Assembly: GCA_007922305.1 (NCBI GenBank)
Contig: ML677476.1
Coordinates: 253,675-317,674, forward strand
From: Dermatemys mawii
Taxonomy: Eukaryota; Chordata; Testudines; Dermatemydidae
DNA: 64,000 bases
Reading direction: 5' to 3'
Shown here: positions 1-10,436 of the stretch, piece by piece
Layout of the letters: each line of letters begins with the position of its first letter
How positions within the stretch are numbered: the stretch's first letter is position 1
Notes under the pieces: generated by a model
What the model saw: the letters and a program-made list of their open reading frames with translations, nothing else
Databases searched by the model: none
What the model was told of the DNA's origin: nothing
Made by a program: the position numbers and the translations under genes

Positions 1-531
1 TGACCCACCTTTGTTAGATCAAAGACAACCTATACTTCGACACTAGTGAGCCATTAATACCTATCATTTAAAAAACAATTCAAATTAATATTTAAAAGGT
101 GACTTGTAAAATGTATCACATCTTCATAACAGTATCATTATTCATCTTTATCTTACTTCGGCATGGCAAGAACCCAACTTATTTCTTCACCTCAGCAGGG
201 GAATAAAGAATAAAAGCTATGAAGCATGTGTTAGTAAATGACTATGGTCCACAGGCTTTAAATCAGAGAGGAAGGATAGTTTGCTGGTTAGGCTTCTTGT
301 GTGATTGTTGACATTGGCTTTCTGTGCCTCAGTCCTCCTCCTACCTCACAGGGATGTTCTGAGGCTAAACCACTAAAGACTGTAAGAGGCACCGATGCTG
401 TTTTAACGGGAGCTAAGTACCCAAGAGACACTGCCTGTACAAATTACATTGGTCTACAATTTTTTAGAAGTCGTTTGCTTCAGAGATAAAATGTGATATT
501 TATTTTCTATTTTGATGTGCTGAATTCAAAT
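1..531. other. Non-coding stretch, nothing recognised
   Basis: AT-rich sequence before the left end of the candidate mobile element. The only open frames are short and have no recognisable protein content. No repeat family was identified. Confidence 0.4.
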
Positions 532-791
532 ATGACAATTAAAACAACTGATTGGCTACTGTTTCTAAGATATTTAAGTTTTTACATTTTATGTCTATGT
601 ATATTGTGTAGATAGTAGAGTTTTAATCATAAAATGTAAACCTAGGTCTTTTCATGTGTTTATGGTTGCTTTACATGATAATATTTCACCTGTTCTGTTT
701 ATGTAACACTTTAAAAATCAGCAAAAGGGTTATATACATAAAATGTATTATGAAACAAAAGGCAAAAAACTATTATGTACATAGTTTAGTC

Positions 792-2486
792 CTATTCAAT
801 GTCTACTCGGCGCTTCTTGGCTTGTCTCTTGTATTTATTAAATGGAGCATCTCTTGTCACTGTCCAGCAATAGTCTGCAAGCATTGATGGGCTCCATTTG
901 CCCTGATAGCGTTTCTCCATTGTTGCAATGTCCTGGTAAAATCGCTCGCTGTGCTCGTCGCTCACTGCTCCGCAGTTCGGTGGAAAAAAATCCAGATGAG
1001 AGTGCAAAAAATGTATCTTTAGTGACATGTTGCAACCAAGGCTTTTGTATCCCTTGAGGAGGTTTTCCACCAACAACGTATAGTTGTCTGCCTTGCTGTT
1101 TCCGAGAAAATGTATTGCCACTGACTGGAAGGCTTTCCATGCCGTCTTTTCCTTGCCACGCAGTGCATGCTCAAATGCATCATCTCGAAGAAGTTCACGA
1201 ATCTGAGGACCAACAAAGACACCTTCCTTTATCTTAGCTTCACTTAACCTTGGAAATTTTCCACGGAGGTACTTGAAAGCTGTTTATGTTTTGTCAATGG
1301 CCTTGACAAAGTTCTTCATCAGACCCAGCTTGATGTGTAAGGGTGGTAACAAAATCTTCCTTGATTCAATAAGTGGTGGATGCTGAACACTTTTCCTCCC
1401 AGGCTCCAATGACTGTCGGAGTGGCCAATCTTTCTTGATGTAGTGGGAATCTCTTGCACGACTATCCCGTTCGCAGAGAAAACAGCAGTACTTTGTGTAT
1501 CCAGTCTGGAGACCAAGCAAGAGAGCAACAACCTTCAAATCGCCACAAAGCTGCTACTGATGTTGGTCATAGTTTATGCACCTCAAAAGTTGTTTCATGT
1601 TGTCATAGGTTTCCTTCACGTGGACTGCATGACCAACTGGAATTGCTGGCAAAACATTGCCATTATGCAGCAAAACAGCTTTAAGACTCATCTTCGATGA
1701 ATCAATGAAGAGTCTCCACTCATCTGGATCGTGAACGATGTTGGGGGCTGCCATCACACCATCGATGTTGTTGCAGGCTACAAGATCACCTTCCATGAAG
1801 AAGAATGGGACAAGATCCTTTTGACGGTCACGGAACATGGAAACCCTAACATCACCTGCCAGGAGATTCCACTGCTGTAGTCTGGAGCCCAACAGCTCTG
1901 CCTTACTCTTGGGTAGTTCCAAATCCCTGACAAGGTCATTCAGTTCAGCTTGTGTTATGAGGTGTGGTTCAGAGGAGGAGGATGGGAGAAAATGTGGGTC
2001 CTGTGACATTGATGGTTCAGGACCAGAAGTTTCATCCTCTTCCTCTTCCTCGTCTGACTCAAGCGAGAATGATTCTGGTGCATCGGGAACCGGCAGTCCT
2101 TCTCCTTGGTGTATTGGGCATATAGCTGATGGAATGTTTGGATAATGCACAGTCCACTTTTTCTTCTTTGACACACCTTTCCCAACTGGAGGCACCATGC
2201 AGAAGTAACAATTGCTGGTATGATCTGTTGGCTCTCTCCAAATCATTGGCACTGCAAAAGGCATAGATTTCCTTTTCCTGTTCAACCACTGGCGAAGATT
2301 TGTTGCACAAGTGTTGCAGCATATGTGTGGGGCCCACCTCTTGTCCTGATCTCCAATTTTGCAGCCAAAATAAAGGTGATAGGCTTTCTTAACCATAGTG
2401 GTTATACTGCGCTTTTGTGATGCAAAAGTCACTTCACCACAAACATAGCAGAAGTTATCTGCACTCTTCACACAAGTACGAGGCAT
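792..2486 (-). pseudogene. Anonymous multi-copy mobile-element protein, full length, two nonsense codons
   Basis: One minus-strand frame runs for 564 codons from ATG (2486) to a terminal TAG (792-794). It is interrupted only by TAG at codon 311 (1554-1556) and TAA at codon 401 (1284-1286). There is no frameshift, so the copy is recently inactivated. Residues 1-100 hold three Cys-x2-Cys pairs (C13/C16, C57/C60, C93/C96), a layout that could form zinc-binding folds. An acidic run near residue 145 is followed by the segment up to the first stop. A fourth pair, C335/C338, precedes a basic stretch, and residues 385-396 include LPPLHIKLGLMKNF. The tail contains HFLHSHLDFFP, SDEHSERF, YQGKWSPSMLADYCW and a basic end. 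From memory, proteins like this recur as unnamed multi-copy products in arthropod, cnidarian and some vertebrate genomes, which suggests a transposable element. I do not recognise a catalytic family, so the function is unknown. The start follows from the N-terminal Cys pairs lying just after the first ATG. Confidence 0.75.
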
Positions 2487-2604
2487 CTCTGCTCACTTTG
2501 GCTAAACAGAAATGTGTCCCTTTGCAAAATCAAACACTGACAAACAAGAGAGCACGACACTGTATGATTTCTAGAGCTGATATAGGGCAATTTGTTCAGC
2601 AGAG

Positions 2605-2705
2605 TGATGTAAGCTTCGTTACGATTGCATCATCCATGACTTCTAGGAATAACATGATGCAATTCATATCATGTATGATGAAATAACAGCTTCAGATTGC
2701 ATCAT
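2605..2705 (-). promoter_or_regulatory. Cluster of five TGATGNAA (ATF4/CARE-like) motifs
   Basis: Five matches to TGATGNAA lie within about 100 bases, 120-220 bases upstream of the ATG. They are TGATGTAA 2605-2612 (+), ATTGCATCAT 2624-2633 (minus-strand ATGATGCAAT), ATGATGCAAT 2654-2663 (+), TGATGAAA 2676-2683 (+) and ATTGCATCAT 2696-2705 (-). TGATGCAAT is the known C/EBP-ATF composite (CARE) bound by ATF4-C/EBP dimers in stress responses. The motifs are seen in the sequence. That they regulate the element is inference. They may lie in the 5' leader rather than upstream of the transcription start. Confidence 0.4.
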
Positions 2706-2854
2706 TCATTGTTTTGCCTAAAAAGCAAGTACTGTCCAAACCCAGTCATAGATTTATTCATAGATCCAGTCAAAGATGTATTTTAGTCATTTCTGGTTTA
2801 AATTGAGATCCCTTCCCTTTATAACTCACTTATCCTCCGCCATTCCCATGTCAA

Positions 2855-2902
2855 GGGCCATATATACTGGCCCAATAGCATATCTTGAAAACTAGAGCCA
2901 AT
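2855..2902 (-). promoter_or_regulatory. Candidate CCAAT/TATA promoter for the element gene
   Basis: Reading the minus strand there are two ATTGG (inverted CCAAT) boxes, at 2898-2902 and 2872-2876. They are followed by a TATATAT run at about 2860-2866, inside the near-palindrome GGGCCATATATACTGGCCC (2855-2873). The order CCAAT, CCAAT, TATA points toward the 564-codon gene and would place a start near 2830, leaving a leader of roughly 340 bases. This rests only on motif order. Confidence 0.3.
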
Positions 2903-2921
2903 CAACAATTTTAAGCATCAT

Positions 2922-3254
2922 TTTCGTTCTCAGTGACCCATAATTAGTAAAGTTTTACTACATTTATTTCAGAAGCATTTTGGCTGTAGAGCAGTGTTAG
3001 TGGAGACTCTTTGACTGGAATGTTCATAGTCACGTACATGAGTTAAGCACCCAGTTCCCATTGAAAATCAATGGAAATACTTCGGCTTCTTTGAAAATCC
3101 CACTTTTTTTCCACTAGGCTACACAGTGTTTTATTACTTTACAGTATCAAAAAATATCTGGAGTCTCATTTGCCTTTCTTTACGCAAGTGCATATCAGAA
3201 ACAAGAGTACTGAATGAATGGTGTTACGCTGGTCAAAACCTGGTATAACTAAGA
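2922..3254. other. Non-coding stretch
   Basis: AT-rich sequence between the candidate element end and the CR1 copy. No coding signal or repeat family was recognised. Confidence 0.35.
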
Positions 3255-3845
3255 GGAGAATTCGTCTTTAAGGAACTTAGGTAATTATGGTTTTAAGAAA
3301 AAAGAATGACTAGAGTCCTAGAAAGACTTTCACGGGAAGAGAGCTTGAAAAGATGGGAGCTATTGAGATAAGTAAGAGTTAACATTGCACAGGTGTACAA
3401 AATAACAAACACTCTCCATACAAGAACAAAGCCATTCAACAACAATGAAATGCGGCTAATTAAATTTGATCAAATGAAATATTTTTTCACACAAACACAC
3501 AGTTAGCCTGTGGAACTTGTTGCCACATGATATCATTGAGGGCAAGAGCTTAGCGGGATTTTTATAAGGATTAGACACATACAAAAAAGGCATATCCAGA
3601 GTTAAGACAGTAAGGGTTAAAAAAGACAGTCTCAAGGGATAAGCCTTTATGCACAAGGGAATAAAGAAACCTCTAATTACTAGGGTTAGGAAGGCAGTCA
3701 CTGTGGGCATGTTAGCCCATAACTACCTATTGAAGAGTTTCTTCCACCTATCTCTAAAGCATCTTTTGTTGGCCAATGTCAGAGACAGGATACTGCACTA
3801 GATGGACCACTTGTTTGACCCAATATGGCAATTCCTATGCTCCTA
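3255..3845 (+). mobile_element. CR1 LINE, 3' end, 5'-truncated
   Basis: Decayed CR1 sequence in the sense direction. Recognisable landmarks are TTTTTTCACACA, AGTTAGCCTGTGGAACTTG, the AAGAGCTTAGCGGGATT block, and the terminal block AGAGACAGGATACTGCACTA followed by GGCAATTCCTATG. These match the C-terminal coding end and 3' UTR of turtle CR1. No open frame survives. The 5' boundary is approximate. Confidence 0.7.
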
Positions 3846-6800
3846 AAATCTTGAGTGCTCTCCCTCTTTCCTGGATCCTATTAATAAGATTGTTTGCACT
3901 GAAACCATTCCCCTTCCTCCCCCTGTATTCATATCACCACTTGGCGGAAATGTGCCAAGAGAAAAACTGAATGTAAAGTCTACTAGACATCCAATCAGTC
4001 TGTCTTACATCTTTCACTTTCCCATGAACTGGAAGGCTTCCAGCTATTTTAAAAGCTGCAGTGCATAAACATAGCTCAAATATAATGAACTTTCAATTGC
4101 CAAGGAGGCATTTGTGTTTCCTGCGTTTCTCTACCTAAAGTTCGCAACACCTTCTTCCTGAGAAATTCAGCTCCCTAGTAATTTCTTCAGACAGTGAGCC
4201 TGTTGATAAAATTTGTTCATGGAGAGTGCACTTTCAAGCATTCATTAGTTACAATTTGCTAACTGAGATGTGTGATTGGTCACTGAAGTCACATGGTCTG
4301 GTTTCTATTTCCCTGGTTAGATGACAGCTTGTGTCAACTCAATGAACCCAAAAATGGTTGTAAAATCTGCTTGTAAAATAATTATGAATAACAAATGATC
4401 AATTTACAAACCAAACAGAAACAGAAAAAGGGGTGCCAAAATCCAAATAATTAATAGGTTTTAAGAAATTATTTGAATTATTTGATGCTTTTAACTATCA
4501 ATGATAGAATCATCATTACCAAGGTATTGAATAGCACCTGGAGGTGAAGATGTAGTCTGTGCAGAGATTTGATCACAGTATTGGGTTCACACCAACTCAC
4601 ATTGCTCAAGAGGACTAAGGCAGCTGCATACTAATTAGCAGGACTTCATGGGCAGCCTAGGTAAAGCCCATTGACGTATTCTAGCCCAGAGGTAAGAAAG
4701 TTGTGGAGGACTATCGCGAGCCCTACATTAGCAGGGAACAGCCACATAGTTAGTGATACATGGTGAAAGGCACTGTGGGGTACCAGTGTTGCCTGGGAAT
4801 CTAGAAGCCATGATGGATTCAACTCCCAAGAGTTTCGGATACATAGCTATACATCATTCATGGGTAGTGGAGCCATTGCTTCAGCTTGTTCTTACAAATT
4901 CCTCCCCCGGCAACAAGTGTCACTTGCTGCTGGAGTTGCAGATATCTGTAGGTTATTCAGATCCCTATCTCTGTTACATATAGGAGAATGAGACTTGGAA
5001 AAGAGATGGGAAGAAACAAATATCTGGTGAATGCTGAGGATGGTGCAAGCTAAAAGTCTCTTTGCTCCTACTGATGGTTGAACAGATTGGATAACATGAT
5101 GAAACCATCATGAAATTCCATATGTGAGGGCTTTTGCAGTGGGTGAATTATTATCCAGCATTATTTTGAGATGAAGGAGTTCATCCACTGAAGAACCATT
5201 CCATCCTCTCCAATAGTAGACCACAGATGAGTCACCTCTGCCTTCTGGTCAGCATGTCATCAAAAAAGACCTATTATAGGACATTGTACAAGTATGTGAG
5301 TGGGGAAGCATACTGTTACTCCCCCATAAAGGAACAGTAAATATTAACTTAATTTAAAGTCTATCTTTTAAGGAAAGAACATTTAGTGCTTAAGAAGGAG
5401 ATGTTGCTACCAGCACAAGTCAACATAGCAGGGAAGCAAAGTTCAGGAGCCATATATCCAATAAGAGTTCTTTATAATGAGCTCAGTGTCTGACAGAAGC
5501 ACCTCTCAGTGGAATGTTTCTATTTTCTGCGTTCATTTTTCATTATCATTTTATACATGTGTAATTTTTCTATTATGGGAAATGGATGGCAGAAAGCAGA
5601 ATGCTTTGCTTTTTTTGTACCCAAGCCAGTGCCAGTCAATACCAGAAGTATTCTCAGTGCCCTGTCAATGCACTTCAACCTTACCTTGTTGAAAGCCCTT
5701 CTTAATTGACTCCAGTGAAGCAAATCCAATTTCCACATCTCGGTCCTTGTATACACATATGAAGACAGCTAAATTTAAACTATTTCTGCTAAATTTTGTG
5801 GTGTCTGCTCTGACACACATGACAGAATGAGATCACCTGAATTTGCTTTATATCTTTTTTTTAAGACCATTTAATTGGAATGATTTTCTGCCATTGTTTC
5901 TGGGTGGTATTAAAGCAATATCCTAAAGGTGAAAAACAAATACATTATTCTACCCCATCATCCACTCGCTCTGAAACCACCTTCTTTACTTTTACTGCTG
6001 CAGCTGATTTATATCCGAGACATAAGTGTCAATAACTTGTTTTTGATGGGCGAAATACTGCCGGAAAAATGGATATAGTTGAACATTAGGCTATAAAGTG
6101 GGGTATGAAGTATAATTCAGATGGGCTTCATGACACTTGTCCCTCACATGACACACATTCTTTTCATTTCCAATTTCATTGAAACAAGGAGAAAAAACTG
6201 TTTCCAATCTGTCCCACCTCATAAAAATAGACCTGTGTTTAATTCTTCAGGAACAAAAATTATCCTTTAGATATTGTCAACCAATCATCCAAGGAAAACG
6301 GTTCCTGGACAAAGTAATAGGGAAATCTTCTGGGTATAGAGATGGCTAAAATATTGCTGTAGCTTCTGTTTTAATGGCAGTACTCAAAGTATTAGGGAGA
6401 AGCTAAATGTACTGATAATAGTGGGATAGTCTGGTATATGCTTTTTATTATTAAATTGTGTAGTTTGCTATATTGCTGCAATTTATAAGTATAAACGATT
6501 TTGCAAAAGGGAATAGCTAATGATATTACTTCTTTATATCCAGTGGAGGAACTCTACTATCAGAAGGAGAACATCATCTCACTATTTTAGTATATGTGGT
6601 TATGATTTTTTTTTTTAAAAAAAATAGCCTTTTTGTGTGTGACTGGTTCTATTTGTGCATGTGTGGTGAGCCTGGAGAGTGAGCCTGGAGTCTTTATTAA
6701 CCTTCAGTTGGGATGGGCCCCCATCTTCCTTCCTGTGACAGCAAATCAGAACCAAAATGGCAGTGGCCCAAAGGCAGATATGGTTGTGATCATCTGCTAG

Positions 6801-7236
6801 ACGAGCCCTGGACCTCTTCTCAGGGCAGAGTGCCAATGGCATCAGTTCGTATCTGCTGACTTTGTGAATCAAACTACTTAGGGTTCAAGTCTGCCACTCT
6901 CAGTCACGTTGGTGAGCACTTGCTCCAGTGATGTCAATAAATATATGTATTGGGTAAAGCACTACTCACTATGATTAAGGAGGTAAAATAGGACCTTTAG
7001 AGCCAGACTGTGAGCACTTTTCTCTGGTGAGCAGCTACTCACACAAGTTATAGCCTCAGCATCAGTGGCACTACTTGCACTGTTCACCAATGGGAGCATA
7101 GATTAGCTCAGGTTAGATACAGATTAAAACCCATCCAATGCAAACATACCTGCACTTTGAGGAAGGTTCTGATCTGAATCTAGAACTTTAAGGCACATTT
7201 CATAATGGGGATTGTTCTATGGCCATTAAGGTCTAA
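3846..7236. other. Gene-free stretch
   Basis: About 3.4 kb of AT-rich sequence with only short open frames (under 90 codons) of low-complexity translation. I see no exon, RNA gene or identifiable repeat. A short T/A tract lies near 6608-6626. Confidence 0.35.
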
Positions 7237-7457
7237 GGGTGAGATTTTCAAAAGTGCTTAGTGTTGGCCTAATTCTGATATCAACGGTAGTTTCATAGAA
7301 TATCAACCCCCTAGTCCAACCCCCAGCTCAAATCCCCAATCCCCAACTAAATCATCCAACAGATTTTTGCCCCAGATCCTTAAATGGTCCCCTAAATGGT
7401 TTGATTGAAGTGGGAGAAGAATTGGGCCAATGCTCAGCACTTTTGAAAATCCCACCC
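7237..7457. mobile_element. Foldback DNA transposon (MITE) with about 40-bp inverted ends
   Basis: The left end GGGTGAGATTTTCAAAAGTG continues to GGCCTAATTCTG. The reverse complement of the right end reads GGGTGGGATTTTCAAAAGTG and continues to GGCCCAATTCT. The ends are therefore about 40-bp imperfect terminal inverted repeats. The interior is occupied largely by an antisense SINE fragment (separate entry). There is no coding capacity. The superfamily is unknown. Confidence 0.55.
7293..7388 (-). mobile_element. Cry-type SINE fragment nested in the MITE
   Basis: Antisense to the SINE at 53892-54088. Shared blocks, in the orientation seen here, are CATAGAATATC, CTAGTCCAACCCCC and AACAGATTTTTGCCCCAGAT. 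Only the body and CR1-like tail are present. The tRNA-like head with boxes A and B is missing, as expected of a 5'-truncated retroposed copy. Confidence 0.6.
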
Positions 7458-8041
7458 TGAAGGTTGAATTTAATCCATTCTTGATTTAAAACTGCAGATG
7501 AAATACTAGTCTGTAGTGTCTCTTTGCAATATCCGAGCTAGTGCAGGGGGTAAAAATAATTGCTATTCACTTTGAAAATCTGTGCCTGCTGCATGTGCCC
7601 TCTCAAGAAGCCAGTCTATTATCTATTCATGAACAAACACTTTACTACAGATTATAGCACAGATGAAGGAATCAATTTCTTCTTTCCCCTCTAACAAAAT
7701 GCACTTTTCTTTATTCCTCTAAAGGTCCAAATCAAACAGCATCTTCTTAAGCAGTTTTGTAAAACATTAGCTCTCCACAAATAGACCAGATTCTATATAT
7801 TTGTAACACTTTGTAAAGCTGTTTCCCTGCCTGTAGCTTCATCACCTTAATTCTTGCACTTTCCCCCGTCTTAGTTTATTTTAAGGAAAAAGCAATGGGC
7901 CAAGTGTTAAGTGGTGTAGCACCATTGGCTTCTGTAGGACTATACTAGTTTTACCAGTAGTGTTCGTAAGGGACTGTGCCATATAAAATCACTCTCTCTG
8001 TTTAAACTATTCAGCAGCAGGGCTGTGGCTATAAAGATTGA
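7458..8041. other. Gene-free stretch
   Basis: No coding or repeat feature was recognised in this AT-rich interval. Confidence 0.35.
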
Positions 8042-8125
8042 GGGCCAGATTGTTAACTGGTGTAAATCCACTTAGCTCCACTGAAGTCAATGATGTTGAT
8101 TTACACCATCCAAGGATCTGGTCCC
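8042..8125. mobile_element. Short palindromic MITE (GGGCCAGAT...ATCTGGTCCC)
   Basis: An 84-bp imperfect palindrome. GGTGTAAATC on the left pairs with GATTTACACC on the right, and the outer ends GGGCCAGAT and ATCTGGTCC are also complementary. Related sequences occur near 35855-35920 and 49313-49382, so this is a repeat family rather than a unique hairpin. Confidence 0.5.
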
Positions 8126-8957
8126 TTGAGTCAAATTCAAGCCTGGCATCACACCATGGGAATGAGTGGATGCACCCCCAAGATTAAATTAACCCATTTT
8201 CACTGCTAAACAGAAGAAGCAAAATGCTGTCCTCCTATAACAGAGCTAAATGAGCTATTTGTGTGAGTAAGGTCCTCCCAGTCTGGGCCTACGAGATTTA
8301 GATCCAAATTATTTTGTGATTTGCATCCCCAGCAGCACCTCAAGGTGTAAATCAACACAGAATTCAGTCCCTTATCTTTTTCTTGTGTTTTGTTTTAAGT
8401 ACTGAAGTAAAGCTGGGGAGTAAAAATAAAACCTCCTCTCTCCAAACAAAGCTGGCAGAACCCCAAACTCTGCATTGTGAACATAAGGTGAAATAGATTT
8501 GAACATGAAACATACACACGTGTCTCCAAGCTAAATTTGCCATTGTTGTTTTATTTTATTATTTTTAAAGGGACACTGGTCAAATTTGATCCAAAATGTG
8601 GTTTATGCAAAAATAAACTTTCACAAAACCTAAACCAAAAGAACTGTTTCCATTTCTTTCTTTATTTAAATCTCCAACAGAAAGGTCATGTTTAACGAAA
8701 TAAACAATTCCTGGAACTATTTTCAGCCCAAACATTCTAGCTATATAGGAAACATGCAAAAACCACAGAGTGAAATTGACTGGAGACTGACATTGCTTTT
8801 CAGTTTGAAAGAGAAGTTGGTAGAATCCGAAAGAAGCAGAATCTCTCTCCTCTCCGATCTGCAGTTTCACTGCTTTGGCCACTGCAGTGGTTGGCTGGGG
8901 GAGGAAAGTAATGATGAATGCTCATCCCCATGCACTTTATCATCAGAAGGAGAGACA
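8126..8957. other. Gene-free stretch
   Basis: No exon or repeat was recognised. The open frames at 8580-8882 and 8688-9026 overlap on opposite strands and the latter runs into a transposon, so neither is supported as a gene. Confidence 0.35.
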
Positions 8958-8965
8958 CACTGTAA

Positions 8966-9270
8966 CAGGGGTCGACAACCTTTCAGAAGTGGTGTGCCGA
9001 GTCTTCATTTATTCACTCTCGTTTAAGGTTTTGCGTGCCAATAATAGATTTTAATGTTTTAGAAGGTCTTTCTATATGTCTATAATATAGAACTAAACTA
9101 TTGTATGTAAAGTAAATAAGATTTTAAAAATGTTTAAGAGGGCTCATTTAAAATTAAATTAAAATGCAGAGTCCCCCAAACTGGTGGCCAGGACCTGGGC
9201 AGCGTGAGTGCCACTGAAAATCAGCTTGCGTGCCGCCTTTGGCACGCATGCCATAGGTTGCCTACCCCTG
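8966..9270. mobile_element. Non-autonomous hAT element with 8-bp target duplication
   Basis: The left end is CAGGGGTCGACAACCTTTC, and the reverse complement of the right end is CAGGGGTAGGCAACCTATG. They form inverted repeats beginning CAGGGGT, typical of hAT elements. The flanks are CACTGTAA (8958-8965) and CACTATAA (9271-9278), an 8-bp target duplication with one change, also typical of hAT. The 305-bp interior is AT-rich and non-coding, so the element depended on a transposase supplied elsewhere. Confidence 0.8.
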
Positions 9271-9374
9271 CACTATAATGTTCGGGCTCAATCCAGGGTT
9301 TGTTCCTCTCCTGGGGCCATATCAGTGAGTTAGCAGGGCTGACAGGCAGAGCAACTTGTTATGGGGCAGAGATG

Positions 9375-9660
9375 GGAGTTCAGTAACTTTTGTTCAGCAA
9401 AGTAACCTCTCTTGTAAGCAATCCATCATTTGCCCTTTTAGCCACAGCATTGCATTGGGAGGTCATGTTGAATGAGTTGTTCACTATGACCCCTAAATAC
9501 TTTTCGTAGCCACTGCTTTCCATGATATAGTCCCCCAGTCTGTAGGAACGACCTGCATTCTTTATTCCTAGACGCATGACATTTGAAGCTATTAAAATAC
9601 ATTTTGTTTGAATGAGCCCAGCTTAACCAGGGATCCAGATTGTTCTGTATGATTACCAGG
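9375..9660 (-). mobile_element. CR1 LINE fragment, C-terminal reverse transcriptase region
   Basis: The minus-strand translation contains LGVIVNNSFNMTSQCNAVAK, matching the segment after the CR1 polymerase core (usual form LGVxxxxxLxxxxQCxxAAKKAN). Upstream lies the typical string around 'WAHSNKMYFNSFKCHA', in another frame, so the copy is frameshifted. It is truncated at both ends. Confidence 0.7.
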
Positions 9661-9804
9661 TGAGGTAGGAGGCAGTCCATGGAAGGAGCAGTGAGGGTTG
9701 AGAGAAGAAAGCCCCAAACCACTAAGCTGAGGTTCCCTGGACTGCCATCCAGAACAGAACACCCTCTTTGGAAACTTTGAGCTGGGATCCCCAAGAGACG
9801 CACA

Positions 9805-10436
9805 GCCCTAGAGCCACAAAGGGACTTAGGTGCTGCCAAACTGAGTGTTTCAACCTCTAACATGTAGGTGCCTACCCATCCAGTGGAATCCCCAAATCCT
9901 GGATGAATCACCGAGGCTCCCTACACCAATGTATGAGGGGAGAGAGGTGCCTGTGAATGGGATCCACAAAAACCAGCATGCTAAGCAAGGAGTTGCCAGA
10001 TTTTTAAAGCTATTTAGATGTTGCTGTACTCACATTTGCAAAGCCTCAATCTCCCCCTCAGAAGTGATGCAGGCACTAAAGATCTTAAATCCCTAAATCC
10101 AAGATGTTTCTTACAAGGACAGCCTACCAGATCAGGGTCCGCAGGCAATAGGTGGAGGCAACACCTATCTTCACCTGGTTTAAGGATCATGCTGAATCTG
10201 AGACATGAGATAGGTTTCTGGGGGCCTGCCTGAGGCTGCAGTGCACATTCCCAGAGGCAGAAACTTAGGTACCTAGGGGACTTCTACAGTGAACATTTAG
10301 ACATAGGTAATGTATGTGCCTACAGGGTTTAGGTGTCAGGTGAATGTGGGTTTTGAGGATCTCAGTCGTGCCTACACTTTGGACTTGTGACTTAAGTCCC
10401 ACTTGAGGTATCTAAGTCCTTTTGCGAACCTGGGCC
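9805..10436. mobile_element. Probable long foldback DNA transposon
   Basis: The left end CACAAAGGGACTTAGGTG resembles the reverse complement of the right end (CGCAAAAGGACTTAGATA), both preceded by a GGGCCC/CCCTAG-type edge. The interior repeats the words TTAGGTGCC and GTAGGTGCCTA. The 0.63-kb size and absence of coding capacity suggest a non-autonomous DNA element. The ends are imperfect and no target duplication was found. Confidence 0.4.

Larger units (their letters stand above)
532..2921 (-). mobile_element. Candidate mobile element carrying the anonymous 564-codon gene
   Basis: The interval is bounded by two imperfect inverted 42-mers, 532-573 and 2880-2921. By eye they match at 30 of 42 positions and share the core TGATTGGCT followed by AAGATAT. 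Between them lies one long minus-strand gene. The arrangement of terminal inverted repeats around a single gene would fit a DNA transposon of about 2.4 kb, but the repeats are only about 71% identical and I see no clear target-site duplication. The boundaries are therefore tentative. The gene inside is much better supported than the ends. I cannot assign a superfamily. Confidence 0.35.

Noticed and set aside
9438..9911. 157-codon minus-strand frame
   Set aside because: It runs from a foldback element into an antisense CR1 fragment. The C-terminal part is out-of-frame CR1 and the rest matches nothing known to me.
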